A DNA stretch of 64,000 bases. Origin: Lomentospora prolificans (lineage: Eukaryota > Ascomycota > Sordariomycetes > Microascales > Microascaceae). The stretch covers positions 1,240,001 to 1,304,000 of the forward strand of contig JARFXM010000004.1 in NCBI GenBank assembly GCA_029532625.1, read 5' to 3'. Numbering within the stretch: position 1 is the stretch's first letter; each line of letters starts with the position of its first letter. This document shows positions 1 through 11,089 of the stretch, in pieces. Below the pieces are notes generated by a model. That model had not been told where the DNA came from, did no database searches, and saw nothing but the letters and a program-made list of their open reading frames with translations. The position numbers and the translations under genes were made by a program.

Positions 1-501
1 GCCTTCGCTCGCACCCAAAACACGTCTGCTATCATAGCCGATGCGCCGTTGGTACACCTCAAGGATATTACCACCAACCAAGTCATTCCCGGCTTTCCTA
101 CGACTACTGGGGCAATCAACACTTTAAGCGGTACCTCCTACCGTCTCCCTATAGCTGAACTCTATACTAACTCTCGAAATCTGAAGGTCCTGAGGCCTCC
201 CGAATTTTACGAGCACTAGGACTCCCGGATAGCGGCAACGTTGCTACAAAGAGGCAAAGGGTTCGGCTGGCTACTGGCGTCCCATTCCAAGCATAGACGG
301 AAAAGCATTCCTTATAACGAACATAGCGTAGGCGTAAAGGCGAAAGAGAGGCTTCTTGTTAGTGCAATTAGTGCACTCTTAGAATTCGTTCATACTAATA
401 AAGTTATCCTTAATCCTCCATACTGGTGCACTTTCCAACTCAAGGTCCGCTTACCCAGCGCCTTCTTCCGCTACCACCCGATCGATAGTAATAGCAGCTA
501 G
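1..501 (+). pseudogene. Possible decayed 3' end of an unidentified gene
   Basis: Frame 1 is open from the window edge to a TAG at 217-219, and the same frame then stays open to a TAG at 499-501. This gives about 166 codons with one internal stop. There is no ATG in the second part, so it is not a separate eukaryotic gene by itself. A single nonsense change (CAG or TGG to TAG) next to a RIP-affected block would explain it, but two chance open stretches are also possible. I recognise no domain. Base composition is ordinary, unlike everything after 1235. Confidence 0.25.
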
Positions 502-605
502 CGATCTAAGACCTCCAAATACCTTTCTAATACCTTTTTAACTTAGGTTTATATAATGCTCAGCATCGCTATTTTCCAGGGAGACACAGGTCTAACCAAA
601 TATAG

Positions 606-839
606 ATGCGCTTTAATCCTGACTCGGATAGCCTGTCTTTTCGTTTTTGGACCATTCCTTCTCCCTGCTCTCCTCTTGGCAATCTGAGTGGATTCGGACT
701 GGTCAATTCCTCCTGCAGCATAGTTCACCAGCTACCAGTCCCAGGCAGGGTACAGCCTCACCACTCTGTTCACGTTTGTCCATGCGGGGATGAAAGCAGG
801 AAGTCAGTGTCATTCGCCCGGCTAGGTCACTTGCAGTGA
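606..839 (+). CDS. Hypothetical short ORF, doubtful
   Basis: ATG-initiated frame of 77 codons in the ordinary-composition segment. It is rich in Ser, Pro and His, with no recognisable domain, signal peptide or membrane segment. No intron signals or neighbouring gene support it. Probably a chance ORF; listed because this is one of the few stretches without RIP damage. Confidence 0.12.
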   Translation: MRFNPDSDSLSFRFWTIPSPCSPLGNLSGFGLVNSSCSIVHQLPVPGRVQPHHSVHVCPCGDESRKSVSFARLGHLQ

Positions 840-931
840 GAAAATTTAGGTGGATTGAATGGCTTGATTAAGTAGAATGCCATGTCCTCTTCTTTTGATG
901 CTGAAGCCTACGCTGCATGCATATGGCATTG

Positions 932-1207
932 CTAATATGATGTTATGAAAGTAGGGCACATGAAGGGGACTAAGACATTCTCGAGGCCTCCAATGACCAC
1001 ACAGTCGTTTTGATAAGCCTTGTAAAATACTGTCTCACAACTCTTAGGATGGGAAAGGAACGACCACGAGCTTGGAGTCATCCATGATGATAGACAACAC
1101 TGGTCGACAGTCTCAGCCTCGCACGCGCAGCACAGCCTCTTAGCCATGCTGTATAGATTCCTCCACATTCTTGCTGCATTACAAAGACAAGCTTGAATAA
1201 GAATCAT
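932..1207 (-). CDS. Hypothetical Cys-rich short ORF, doubtful
   Basis: Minus-strand frame of 91 codons starting with the ATG complementary to 1205-1207. It has eight Cys and several Trp, spread without a clear zinc-binding spacing. It stops at 932, about 30 bases before the end of the non-AT-rich segment on that side. No family was recognised. It could be a small fragment of a larger broken gene or a chance frame. Confidence 0.18.
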   Translation of the reverse strand: MILIQACLCNAARMWRNLYSMAKRLCCACEAETVDQCCLSSWMTPSSWSFLSHPKSCETVFYKAYQNDCVVIGGLENVLVPFMCPTFITSY

Positions 1208-1235
1208 GCCAGGGATGTAAGAAAGGGGCTGGCAA

Positions 1236-1373
1236 TCAGCCTAAAAGTTTAACTTTTTATATAATTTAGTTTATCTTATAGTTGTCATAATATGAAATAT
1301 AAAGAGTAATAAATAGTATAAGGGTCTTAACTTAAGAAGTATAATAGGCTAGGCTATATAAAGGCTTATATAA
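1236..1373. other. Start of the AT-rich block, no feature seen
   Basis: Base composition changes abruptly near 1235, from ordinary sequence to runs of A, T and TA. No gene, LTR end or inverted repeat was found that defines the border. Confidence 0.6.
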
Positions 1374-1826
1374 TATAAAGGGATTCTTTTATTAAAGGTC
1401 TAAGTAAGCTAAAACTAAGAACTAATTCCTCTTAAACTTTAAATACTCCATAATTATAATAAAAGTTAAAAGAGTATTATTAAAAATACTTTGAAAAGAG
1501 AATAATAAATTAGCGAATTCTAGAATTTCATCTTTTAAATTACTACTAGTTTCTCATATTTTAAGTTTTTAGAAGTAGGGATATTTTTAATATAATCTAA
1601 AGATAATTTAGAAATAGTTTAGAAATAAGTTTTGAGATAATTTAAATTCTATTTAAATAAAAATTGAAATATAATATCAAAAATAATTAATTAAAAGTTT
1701 TAGGAAATTAAAAAAGGGGTTTAAAGTAAACTTTTTTATTTATAATTATATAAATTTATGATAAAATTTTAAATTTTGTAATATTTATGTTTTTTTATTT
1801 AAATATAATTAGAATATAATTTGTAT
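1374..1826 (-). repeat. R3 LTR, degraded, reverse orientation
   Basis: Aligns by eye along its length with the clean R3 LTR at 49699-50154, starting at the equivalent of TGTAAAGGGATTC (here TATAAAGGGATTC). Nearly all CA and TG are TA. The right end is approximate. No TSD could be recognised. It faces the R3 copy at 2068-2524 in the opposite direction, so the two are not the LTRs of one element. Confidence 0.6.
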
Positions 1827-2067
1827 AGTTCTCTAATTTTGAAATTAAATAAACTAATATTAATAAATTCAAATAAAAATCTTATTTTAAATTTTAATAT
1901 AAAAGATAAATATTTTATTCCATTTTCCTGTTAAATTTTATAGTATCTTTATATTTTCTTATTATAATTATAAAAAAGAATTATAAGAAACATAATTACT
2001 TTATTTATTTATAAAAATGTATTTAAAATTAATATGAATTAATATTATTAAAGTAATTATAAAAATA

Positions 2068-2524
2068 TATAAGAGATGTAATATAGTTATACTTAAGTAA
2101 GAAGGTCTTGAGTATTATAGAGTTAGATTAGAAAGTATTTATTATTATAAGTTTATACAATTATAATATAAAGACTTTAGCTTTAAAAACCCCTCTTTCT
2201 TTCTAAGGCTCTTTAACTAACTTCTTTCTATATTTTTATCCTAGCTTTTATTTAAATATAATATAAACTAGCTCTAAACTACTTCTAGACTATCTTAGAA
2301 CTATCTCTAACTTAAAAGTCTAAAATATTAGACCTTAGCTAGTAGTAGTTTGAAAGATAAAATCTTAAAACTTACTAATCTATTATTCTTACTTTAAAGT
2401 ATTTTAGCAATACACTTCTAACTTTTATTATAATTCTAAAATATTTAGAGAATTAAAAAAAAGTTAATTCTTAGTTCTAGTTTAACCAGATATATTTTAG
2501 CCTTTATTAAAGAATCCTTTTATA
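2068..2524 (+). repeat. R3 LTR, degraded, forward orientation
   Basis: 457 bp, colinear with the R3 copies at 41710-42163 and, reversed, 49699-50154. It begins TATAAGAG and ends CCTTTTATA, the mutated forms of TGTAAGGG and CCCTTTACA. Flanking 5-mers do not match, so it is either a very old insertion or a rearranged one. No internal coding region is attached. Confidence 0.7.
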
Positions 2525-4266
2525 ATAAACCCCTAAAAACTTATAATAAATTTCTAATTTAGGGGTTTTTATATAATATCCTTCTTTATTATAAAACCTA
2601 ATAGGAAAAAACTAAAAAGTGGGATAATTAATTCTTATATCCTTCACTTAGAATTAGTTTCAAATAAAGTTTACATTTTTTTTGGGAAATTTTTATTATA
2701 ATCTTATAAAGTTTATTTATCTTTAATTTTAAGGGGTTTTTCCTTATTTTTAAAGAGAGTAGGGATTTATTAGCTATTTTATTTTCCTAGATTTGGAAAT
2801 ATTTCCCCCCTTTTATTACTTTATAGTGAGTATAGTTATTATTAATAATATTTATCATACTATTTAAGGTTTTTTACTCTTTATAAAAAGCTTTTATTAT
2901 TAAAAAGTCTTTTAACCTTATCTATAAATATAATAATATAGTTACTTATATTTTAGATAATATAGCCTATTAAGCTTTTATTTATAGTAAAAGCTTAGTT
3001 AATATTAAGTTTAATAGTAAATAAGATTAATCTATTAAATTTAATTTAAAACTTTACTTTTAGTATATTCTTTTAGTCTATCTAGACTTATTCCTCCTCT
3101 ATGTTAATACCTTAAAAAGATTTCCTTATAGATTTTACTTAATACCAAGTTCTTTTTATTTTATAAGTTATTTAGTTTTTATTCTATTTAGATATAGGTA
3201 ACTAAATTTATTAAAGTCCTTTTATATTTTTAAGCTTATTTTAATAATATATTTACTATTTAGTAGAAATTATCTATACTTTAATCTTAAAAAGGTTACT
3301 AGTAAGATTATGATTAATATATTAGTTAAGTTTTAATATTTATTATACTTTCCTTATAGAATCTCATAAACTACTTTTGATATATATTAATAAGAGTAGG
3401 CCTAGTAAAGTTTATACTAATAAAAATTAATACTCTTTATACTTCTTAATTATAATTATTATTCTCTTCTAAGCTATAAATAAGTATTATTATCCTTTTA
3501 TAATTACTCTAGGATCAATGTCTTAGTTTTTAGATCTTTATAGCTAGTAATATTATAATTACTTATTATATTTAAACTATTTTAATTACTAGCCTATTAA
3601 ATAAAGTAAAATACTTTAGTCTATTTAAATTATCTAGATTTATTAATTATAAATAATAAAGAGTATTTACTTATTCAGAATATCAACTATAAACTTTAGT
3701 AAGTTTTATACAACTAATGTTACTATATATTTATATATATATATATATATAATACTCTTTTTATTTTTTATTTAAGACACTATTTTCCTAAGGCTTTAAT
3801 AAAGTAAGTAGGTAGAAAGTCTTCTATAAGAGCCTTTTATAAATTATATAAGCTTATAGAATATATAGATAATTGAAATATTTAAAAAGTAATTTAGACT
3901 CTTCGTTAAGCTACTTTTATAAATAAAACTTATCCTTTTACCTTTATTTTAGGAAATCTTATTCACTAGTTAGATCTTTCGTAAGTTCTTTAAATTTTTA
4001 TTTATAATGTAGAGTTAAGGTCATAGAATATTATATATAATTTTCTAGCTAATACTCTTATTAAAGCTCCTAGTACTTTAGCTATATTATCCTAAGTGGT
4101 TTTAATTTATTCTTTCCTTTTAGCCTTCTTCTAGTAGTATATAATACTAGCTTACTATATATTATATAAACTCTCTAGTACTATATAATGATAATTTACT
4201 ATATACTATCTAAATTCTCTAGTAGTTCCTAGCTATTCCATTTAACTAGAAATCCTACTTACTTTA
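2525..4266. other. Unclassified AT-rich repeat debris (host of R2 copy 1)
   Basis: About 1.7 kb with no open frame and no match to R1, R2 or R3 that I could see. It holds a (TA)n run at about 3725-3752. The R2 insertion with TSD CTAGA interrupts it, so it should continue at 17741. It is probably the remains of an older transposon; neither strand gave a clear motif. Confidence 0.5.
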
Positions 4267-4271
4267 CTAGA

Positions 4272-4704
4272 TATTACAGTCTCATCAGAGAAGGCTCAAG
4301 TAATGATCCATAGTATATTGAACCTTAAATAATAAAGAGGGAAGATCTAAGTTAAGGGTCTTATAAGAGCTACCTATCCCTCTTATAGAGTTCTACCCCT
4401 ATATAGGCAGTTACTACTAGTAGGGATATAGTTACTACTCTTAGGGGTGTAGTTATTACTCTTAGGGGTGTGGTTACTACTCTTAGGGGTTCAGCCCTAC
4501 TGGACTATACTAGTATACTAGTTTATTTAGAGTTACTAAATTATACTTATCTATTAATCTATTTAGTACTACTACTTATACTAGGATATTAGTTTATATA
4601 GTACTACCTAGCTAAGGGTAGTAGCTAGGCTAATACTTAGTATAGTTATATATAGCTAGGTCTAGCTCTTAGCTATACCTTCCTCCTAGGTTAAGACTCT
4701 TATA
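4272..4704 (-). repeat. R2 copy 1, 3' LTR (left)
   Basis: 433 bp. The plus-strand view starts TATTACAG (from TGTTACAG) and ends CTCTTATA. The first 50 bp keep several CA dinucleotides while the terminal TG is lost. Three 21-bp tandem units lie at 4431-4493. Confidence 0.88.
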
Positions 4705-4733
4705 TAAGCTCCCCCCTCCTTCCTTCCCTCCCT
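4705..4733 (-). promoter_or_regulatory. R2 copy 1 polypurine tract
   Basis: Directly inside the left LTR, the minus strand reads as an almost pure purine run (the plus strand shows CCCCCC, then TCC/CCT runs). This is the expected place and strand for the plus-strand DNA primer of a minus-oriented LTR retrotransposon, and it independently supports the orientation. Confidence 0.75.
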
Positions 4734-6000
4734 ATTAGAAGTAGTATAACTTTATTATTATTAGCTACTCCTACCTATATTTATCTTCTTATTCCTTCTT
4801 CCCTACTTAATATCTAAAAAAAAAAATATTTATTATTAGTATTCCCTCCCTACTTCTATACTATCCTCTCTACTATAGTAGCCTACTAATACTTTAGTTA
4901 ACTTATAAAGATACCTTCTACCCTTTCTAGCTCTAATAAGGGTAGTAATAGCTTCCCCTTTAATTAAAAGTAATTATATTAATTAGTATATTAATCTTCT
5001 ACTACTTCTACTACTACTACTACCCCTACCTATACTACCTCTACCTCTATATACTACTATCCTATAGTATTACCTATTTATTAATCTACCTCTACTACTA
5101 TACTAGCTAGCTTATCTACTAGCTTATTAACCCCTATTCCTATATTAATTCTAATAACTAGTAGGGGTAAATACTATTATATATAAGTAGCTACTATTAA
5201 AGATATATCCCTTATTTACTATAAGCTCTATCTCTACTATATTTTACTTACTTCCTCCTATAAGAACTAGAGTAAGAAGGGTACTTATACTTACTTATCT
5301 TACTATTAAGTTAGCTATTACTATATACCTACCCTCCTTATTATTCTATCCTACTAGTAAGGCCTATAGGGTATATATAGTAGTCTAGAGAAGGCTATCC
5401 TAGATACTAATACTACCCTTTAGGATACTATCTAGGCCTAGTAGAGCCTAGAGTCCCTTAAGACTTATAGTATCCTTCCTCTATATATTTCCCTTCTACC
5501 CTATACCTTATACTTTCTACTAATCTTATATATATTAGTAGTTCTACCTATACTACCCTTAGTAATAGTCTTATTCCTATTACCCCTTCTATTCCTATTA
5601 TCTTTATACTAGTTACTATAGTTACTACCCTTAACCTATTAAGTTATATAACTATATATAATCTTACTTTACTAGCTTATTATATCTAGGTACTTAAGGA
5701 GTATATAAAGTTAAATAAAGTAATAGATAATAATAATAATAGTAATAGTAACTATAAGGTTAGCTTATTTATTACTAATAATAAAGTAGACTTATAGTAT
5801 AATAGAGGGTTCTCTTTTCTTAGTAGTAGTAATAGTATTTCTTAGTTCTAGTAGGTAAATTATTTTCTTTTTCTTATACTTTAGTTTCCTACTATTTTAT
5901 ATTATTATTTCTACTACTTAGTAGGTAGCTTTTCCTAGCCTTTAAAGTCCTCCCTTAGTCTATTATTTTCCCTTATATTACTATACTATACTTTAAAGTA
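4734..6000 (-). other. R2 copy 1, 3' untranslated or unassigned part
   Basis: Lies between the polypurine tract and the chromodomain remnant and is colinear with 8098-9361 of copy 2. It contains a short (CTA)n run near 5005-5030. No frame was recognised; it is rich in CTA and TAG triplets typical of RIP-damaged sequence. Confidence 0.5.
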
Positions 6001-7652
6001 GTTAAGTACTACTACTTCTTATATATTATCTAAGTACCTCTATTCTAATAGTTTATACCCCTTCTATTATACTAGGACCTCCTAGACTATTCTATATCCT
6101 ACTTTCTTAGAATATATATAGTAGATTTCTTCTACTTTATATTCTTCTTTACTATTAATAAGTATTACTAGTAGTTATAGGTTAGTAGTCTACTATCTAG
6201 GAAGTAGGTCTATACCTATATATTTTAGCTTATTAATATTAAAAACTTTAGGTATTCTTCCTAGTAGGCCTCTAATCCTTACTATATTTAGTGAGATTAC
6301 TTCTATTATAGTATATTTTATATATAGCTAGTCTAGCTTCTTCTTAGGTTAGGTTATAGTAATATCTCTTAGGTCTACTTATACTTAATCTCTAACCTGG
6401 AATGTCTCTACTGGTTGGTGCCTGGTGTTTGTGTGCACTTCCTGGTTCAGGGTGGCTGCTGCTGTGGGTGTTGTGTATATACTGGATTAGGCAGCTATAT
6501 AACTTATCTAGCAGTCTCCCTCCCCTCCTTTTTTCTTCTTTCTCTAAGGAACTACTCCTAGGCACCTAGATATAGTCTTTATAATATAAAATCCCTTTCT
6601 TATCTACTAAGTAGTTACTAAGCTAGATTTTCAAGTTAAACCTACTCTCTAGCAAGTAGTCCTCTACTTAGACTACCTTCTTTACCCTTTTATATAAAGG
6701 GTTATATAGTATTATTTCCTCTTAGAGTTAGTTTAACTTATTATTATTAAAGATACTTTTTAGCTCCTAGATTACTATTACTACTATATATAAATAGTCC
6801 TATATTACTAATTATAGGATTAGCTAGATTATATAGGTATTCTAATCTTCTAGTATAAAAGAGTTTTATTCTCTTCTTAATAGGGTATCTAGTACTTAGG
6901 ATTCCTTTCCTAGTTTATACTTAATTCTAAAGTTAAACTAGGATAGATATTCTACTTAGTAGGCTTATTACTTTAATAAGTACTAGTATATTATAAAGTA
7001 TTCTAGGTTCTAATAGTCTATTAGTATTATAAAGGTTTTATAGCTATAGAGCTTAGCTAACTATTATTCTATATACTAGATAATAGCTAGTATCTCTTTA
7101 TTATAGATTAGGTAGTTTCTCTTTATAGAGGATAGCTTTTATAAATAAAATATAATAGCTTTTTATTAGCTATTAACTTCCTAACTTAAATAGCCTCCTA
7201 GTATAATTCTACTATAGTCTACCTTTAGGAAGGTTTTATTCTCTAAGTCCTACTAAGTTAGGATTAGTACTTTTATAAAGAGAGTTTTTAAAGTCTAGAA
7301 TACTTCTTTATATTTTATAGTTTATTTAAAAAGGATACCCTTCTTAGTAAGTATTATAAAGCTCTTTATAACCTCTAAGAACTTAGGGATAAATATTTAG
7401 TAATAGTTAATAAATCTAAGGAAACTATATATACTTATCTATATAATTAGTAGCTATTACTTAAAGATAATCCTTACCTTTTCTAAGTCTATTTATATAC
7501 TAATATTAGTATAGATAATAAACCCTAAGTATTTTACTTTCTTTACTATAAACTTATATTTATCTAGGTTAAAGTAGAGTTTATAAGCTTATAGGTACTC
7601 TAAGACTATATATACTTTATCTAAGTAGTTTTTATAGGAGCTACTTGAATAG
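6001..7652 (-). pseudogene. R2 copy 1, 3' part of pol (RT end to chromodomain), broken
   Basis: Reading on the minus strand from the copy 2 insertion point: the end of the reverse transcriptase after its catalytic motif, RNase H, then integrase C-terminal sequence and a chromodomain (about 6001-6165). Compared with copy 2, about 0.75 kb is missing at about 6470, removing the integrase catalytic core. The sequence on both sides of that point is GGGTGGCT-like, which appears at both ends of the missing segment in copy 2, suggesting deletion between short direct repeats. Many stops are present; all fit C-to-T or G-to-A changes. Confidence 0.75.
6396..6510. other. Patch spared from RIP on one strand
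   Basis: This stretch keeps dense TG and CTGG dinucleotides, while the homologous part of copy 2 has TA at the same places. CA is rare in it. It lies across the deletion junction of copy 1 and is surrounded by fully mutated sequence. Confidence 0.75.
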
Positions 7653-7657
7653 ATAAG
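7653..7657. repeat. TSD ATAAG of R2 copy 2 (left)
   Basis: ATAAG directly precedes TGTTACAG of copy 2 and is repeated at 14751-14755 after its right LTR. Removing copy 2 and one ATAAG restores a sequence colinear with 11781-11800 of copy 2. Confidence 0.95.
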
Positions 7658-8069
7658 TGTTACAGTTTCATCAGAGAAGGCTCAAGTAATGATCTATGGT
7701 ATATTGAACCTCAAATAATAAAGAGGGAAGATCTAAGTTAAGGGTCTCATAAGAGCTACCTATCCCTCTTATAGAGTTCCACCCCTATATAGGCAGTCAC
7801 TACTAGCAGGGATACAGTTACTACTCTCAGGGGTACAGTTATTACTCTCAGGGGTTCAGCCCTACTAGACTATGCTAGTATACTAGTTTATTTAGAGTTG
7901 CTAAATTATACCTATCTATTAATCTATTTAGTACTACTACTTATACTAGGATACTAGTTCATATAGTACTACTTAGCTAGGGGTAGTAGCTAGGCTAGTA
8001 CTTAGTATAATTATATATAGCTAAGTCTAGCTTTTAGCTATACCTTCCTCCTAGGTTAAGACCCTTATA
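7658..8069 (-). repeat. R2 copy 2, 3' LTR (left)
   Basis: 412 bp starting TGTTACAG. CA is well kept (for example at 7795-7860) while TG is mostly TA. This is the mirror image of the pattern in its partner at 14339-14750. Two 21-bp units lie at 7817-7857. Confidence 0.92.
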
Positions 8070-8098
8070 TAAGCTCCCCCCTCCTTCCTTCCCTCCCT
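8070..8098 (-). promoter_or_regulatory. R2 copy 2 polypurine tract
   Basis: Minus-strand purine run beside the inner edge of the left LTR, identical in placement to the one in copy 1. Expected role: primer for plus-strand DNA synthesis. Confidence 0.75.
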
Positions 8099-9361
8099 AT
8101 TAGGAGTAGTATAGCTCTATTATTAGTAGCTACTTCTACCTACCTCTATCTTCTTATTCCTTCTTCCCTACTTAATATCTAAAAAAATATTTATTATTAG
8201 TATTCCCTCCCTACTTCTATACTATCCTCTCTACTATAGTAGCCTACTAATACTTTAGTTAACTTATAAAAATACCTCCTACCTTTTCTAGCTCTAATAA
8301 GGGTAGTAATAGCTCCCCCCTTAATTAAAAATAATTATATTAATTAGTATATTAATCTTCTACTACTTCTACTATTATTACTACCCTTATTTATATTACC
8401 TCTACCTCTATATACTACTATCCTATAGTATTACCTATTTATTAATCTACCTCTACTACTATACTAACTAGCTTATCTACTAGCTTATTAACTCCTATTC
8501 CTATATTAGTTCTAATAGCTAGTAGGGGTAAATACTATTATATATAAGTAGCTACTATTAAGGATATATCCCTTATCTACTATAAGTTTTATCTCTACTA
8601 TATCTTACTTACTTCCTTCTATAAGAACTAGGGTAAGAAGGGTACTTATACTTACTTATCTTATTATTAAGCTAGCTATTACTATATACCTGCCCTCCCT
8701 ATTATTCTATCTTACTAGTAAGGCCTATAGGGTATATATAGTAGTCTAGAGAAGGTTATCCTAGATACTAATACTACTCTTTAGGATACTATCTAGGCCT
8801 AGTAGAGCCTAGAGTTTTTTAAGATTTATAATATCCTTCCTCTATATATTTCCCTTCTACCCTATACCTTATACTTTCTATTAACCTTATATATATTAGT
8901 AGTTCTACCTATACTACTCTTAGTAGTAGTCCTATTCTTATTACCCCTTCTATTCCTATTACCCCTATACTAATTACTATAGTTACTACCCCTAACCTAT
9001 TAGGTTATATAACTATATATAATCTTACTTTACTAGCCTATTATATCTAGGTATATAAGGAGTATATAGAGTTAAATAAGATAATAGATAATAATAATAA
9101 TAGTAATAGTAATTATAAGATTAGTTTATTTATTACTAATAATAAGGTAGACTTATAGTATAATAAAGGGTTCTCTTTTCTTAGTAGTAGTAATAGTATT
9201 TCTTAGTTTTAGTAGGTGAATTATTTTCTTTTTCTTATATTTTAGTTTCCTACTATTTTATACTATTATTTCTACTACTTAGTAGGTAGCTTTTCCTAGC
9301 TTTTAAAGTCCTCCCTTAGTCTATTATTTTCCCTTATATTACTATACTATACTTTAAAGTA
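8099..9361 (-). other. R2 copy 2, unassigned part before the chromodomain
   Basis: Colinear with 4734-6000 of copy 1. No recognisable domain. It may be the 3' untranslated region or a C-terminal extension of the polyprotein. There are many stops in all frames. Confidence 0.45.
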
Positions 9362-9521
9362 GTTAAGTACTACTACTTCTTATATATTATCTAAATACCT
9401 CTATTCTAGTAGTTTATACCCCTTCTATTATACTAAGACCTCTTAGACTATTCTATATCTTACCTTCTTAGAATATATATAATAGATTTCTTCTACTTTA
9501 TATTCTTCTTTACTATTAATA
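9362..9521 (-). pseudogene. R2 copy 2 chromodomain remnant
   Basis: On the minus strand one frame reads EEYKVEEI, then a variable stretch, then a KGY-containing segment and RYLDNI. This is the pattern of a chromodomain beta-sheet followed by its C-terminal helix. Stops interrupt it at positions expected for Gln, Arg or Trp. In chromoviruses this domain binds histone marks and guides integration to heterochromatin; that role is family knowledge and is not testable here. Confidence 0.75.
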
Positions 9522-9544
9522 AGTATTACTAGTAATTATAAGTT

Positions 9545-9790
9545 AGTAGTCTACTATTTAGGAAGTAAGTCTATATTTATATATTTTAGCTTATTAATAT
9601 TAAAGACTTTAGGTATTCTTCCTAATAAGCTCCTAATCCTTACTATATTTAGTAAGATTACTTCTATTATAGTATATTTTATATATAACTAGTCTAGCTT
9701 CTTCTTAGATTAGGTTATAGTAATATCTCTTAAGTCTACTTATACTTAATCTCTAACCTGGAATATCTCTACTAGTTAGTATCTAGTATT
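9545..9790 (-). pseudogene. R2 copy 2 integrase C-terminal (GPY/F-type) module
   Basis: Minus-strand frame with VDLRDITIT, then a KKLD...KYTIIEVI block and later FNINKL. This matches the conserved integrase C-terminal module of fungal gypsy elements, which lies between the catalytic core and the chromodomain. Only a few stops interrupt it. Confidence 0.7.
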
Positions 9791-9799
9791 TATATATAC

Positions 9800-10620
9800 T
9801 TCCTAGTTTAGGGTAGCTACTACTATTAAGGCTTAATAGAGCTCTATAATTTCCTTTATTCTATTTATAAATACCTAAGCTCTAGCTATAGGTATATAGT
9901 ATAGTATAGTCTTAATTATAATATCCTTTATAAATAGGATAACTAATAGGGCTTTATACCTATATACTATATAGAATAGGGATATACCTATAGAGGCATT
10001 TACCTAGCTATTAATAATAAGCTAGGCTACTAGGTACTAAGTAAGCTAGTTATTCTATATATAGTTAATAAAGATCTATAGGTAAGCTTATACTTCTTAG
10101 TTTATCTACTCTAATCCTCTATTAGTCTAGGGGTAGTATACTATACTAAGTTACTATTCTATATTAAGGAGGTAGTAAAAGTATTACTAAAAGTCTCCTA
10201 CCTAGTTTATTCCCTAGTTACTTATAATTACTCTAAGCTAACTATAATAGTAGACCTAGTATAATAGGAAGTACTTAGTATAAGCTTCTACTTCTATTAA
10301 TTCTATTAGTTTAAGAGTTACCTTTTTAGATAACTAGTCTTTTATTACCTAAAGTAAGGTTTTTCTACCTACTTCTAGGAGGTTAGTTATAAAGTCTATC
10401 TAGATTTCCTAGTAGAAATAATCTAGTACTAGTAGTAGGTAGAGAAGGCCTACTTTCTATTTATACTAGATCTTTATTTATCTATAGATATTATAATTAT
10501 AGAGGAAGTATCTTATATACTTATAGAGGAGTAGCTAGTAGAAGTCTCTAGATACTATAATAATAGTTCTATCCCTACTAGGGTAGCTAATACTATAAGT
10601 ATTATATATATACTAGATTA
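9800..10620 (-). pseudogene. R2 copy 2 integrase core, broken
   Basis: The minus strand at about 10366-10400 encodes IDFITNL, the first catalytic Asp motif of the retroviral-type DDE integrase, preceded by remnants of the zinc-binding region. The rest of the core is obscured by stops. The same segment, roughly 9830-10595, is absent from copy 1. Confidence 0.65.
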
Positions 10621-11089
10621 GGTAGTTATATAACTTATCTAGTAGTCTCCCTCCCCTCCTTTTTTCTTCTTTCTCTAAGGAACTACTCTTAGATACCTAG
10701 ATATAATCTTTATAATATAAAATCCCTTTTTTATCTACTAAATAGTTACTAAACTAGATTTTCAAGTTAAACTTATTCTCTAATAAGTAATCCCCTACTT
10801 AGACTATCTTCTTTACCCCTTTATATAAAAAATTATATAATATTATTTCCTCCTAAAGTTAGCTTAACTTATTATTATTAAAAATACCTTTTAGCTCTTA
10901 GATTACTATTACTACTATATATAAATAATCTTATATTACTAATTATAGGATTAGCTAGATTATATAGGTATCCTAATCTTCTAGTATAAGAGAGTCTTAT
11001 TCTCTTCTTAATAAGGTATCTAATACTTAGGATTCCTTTCCTAGTTTATACTTAATTCTAAAGTTAAATTAGGATAGATATTCTACCTA

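Noticed and set aside
1374..2524. A small R3 element with LTRs at 1374-1826 and 2068-2524
   Set aside because: The two LTRs are in opposite orientation, so they cannot be the LTRs of one element.
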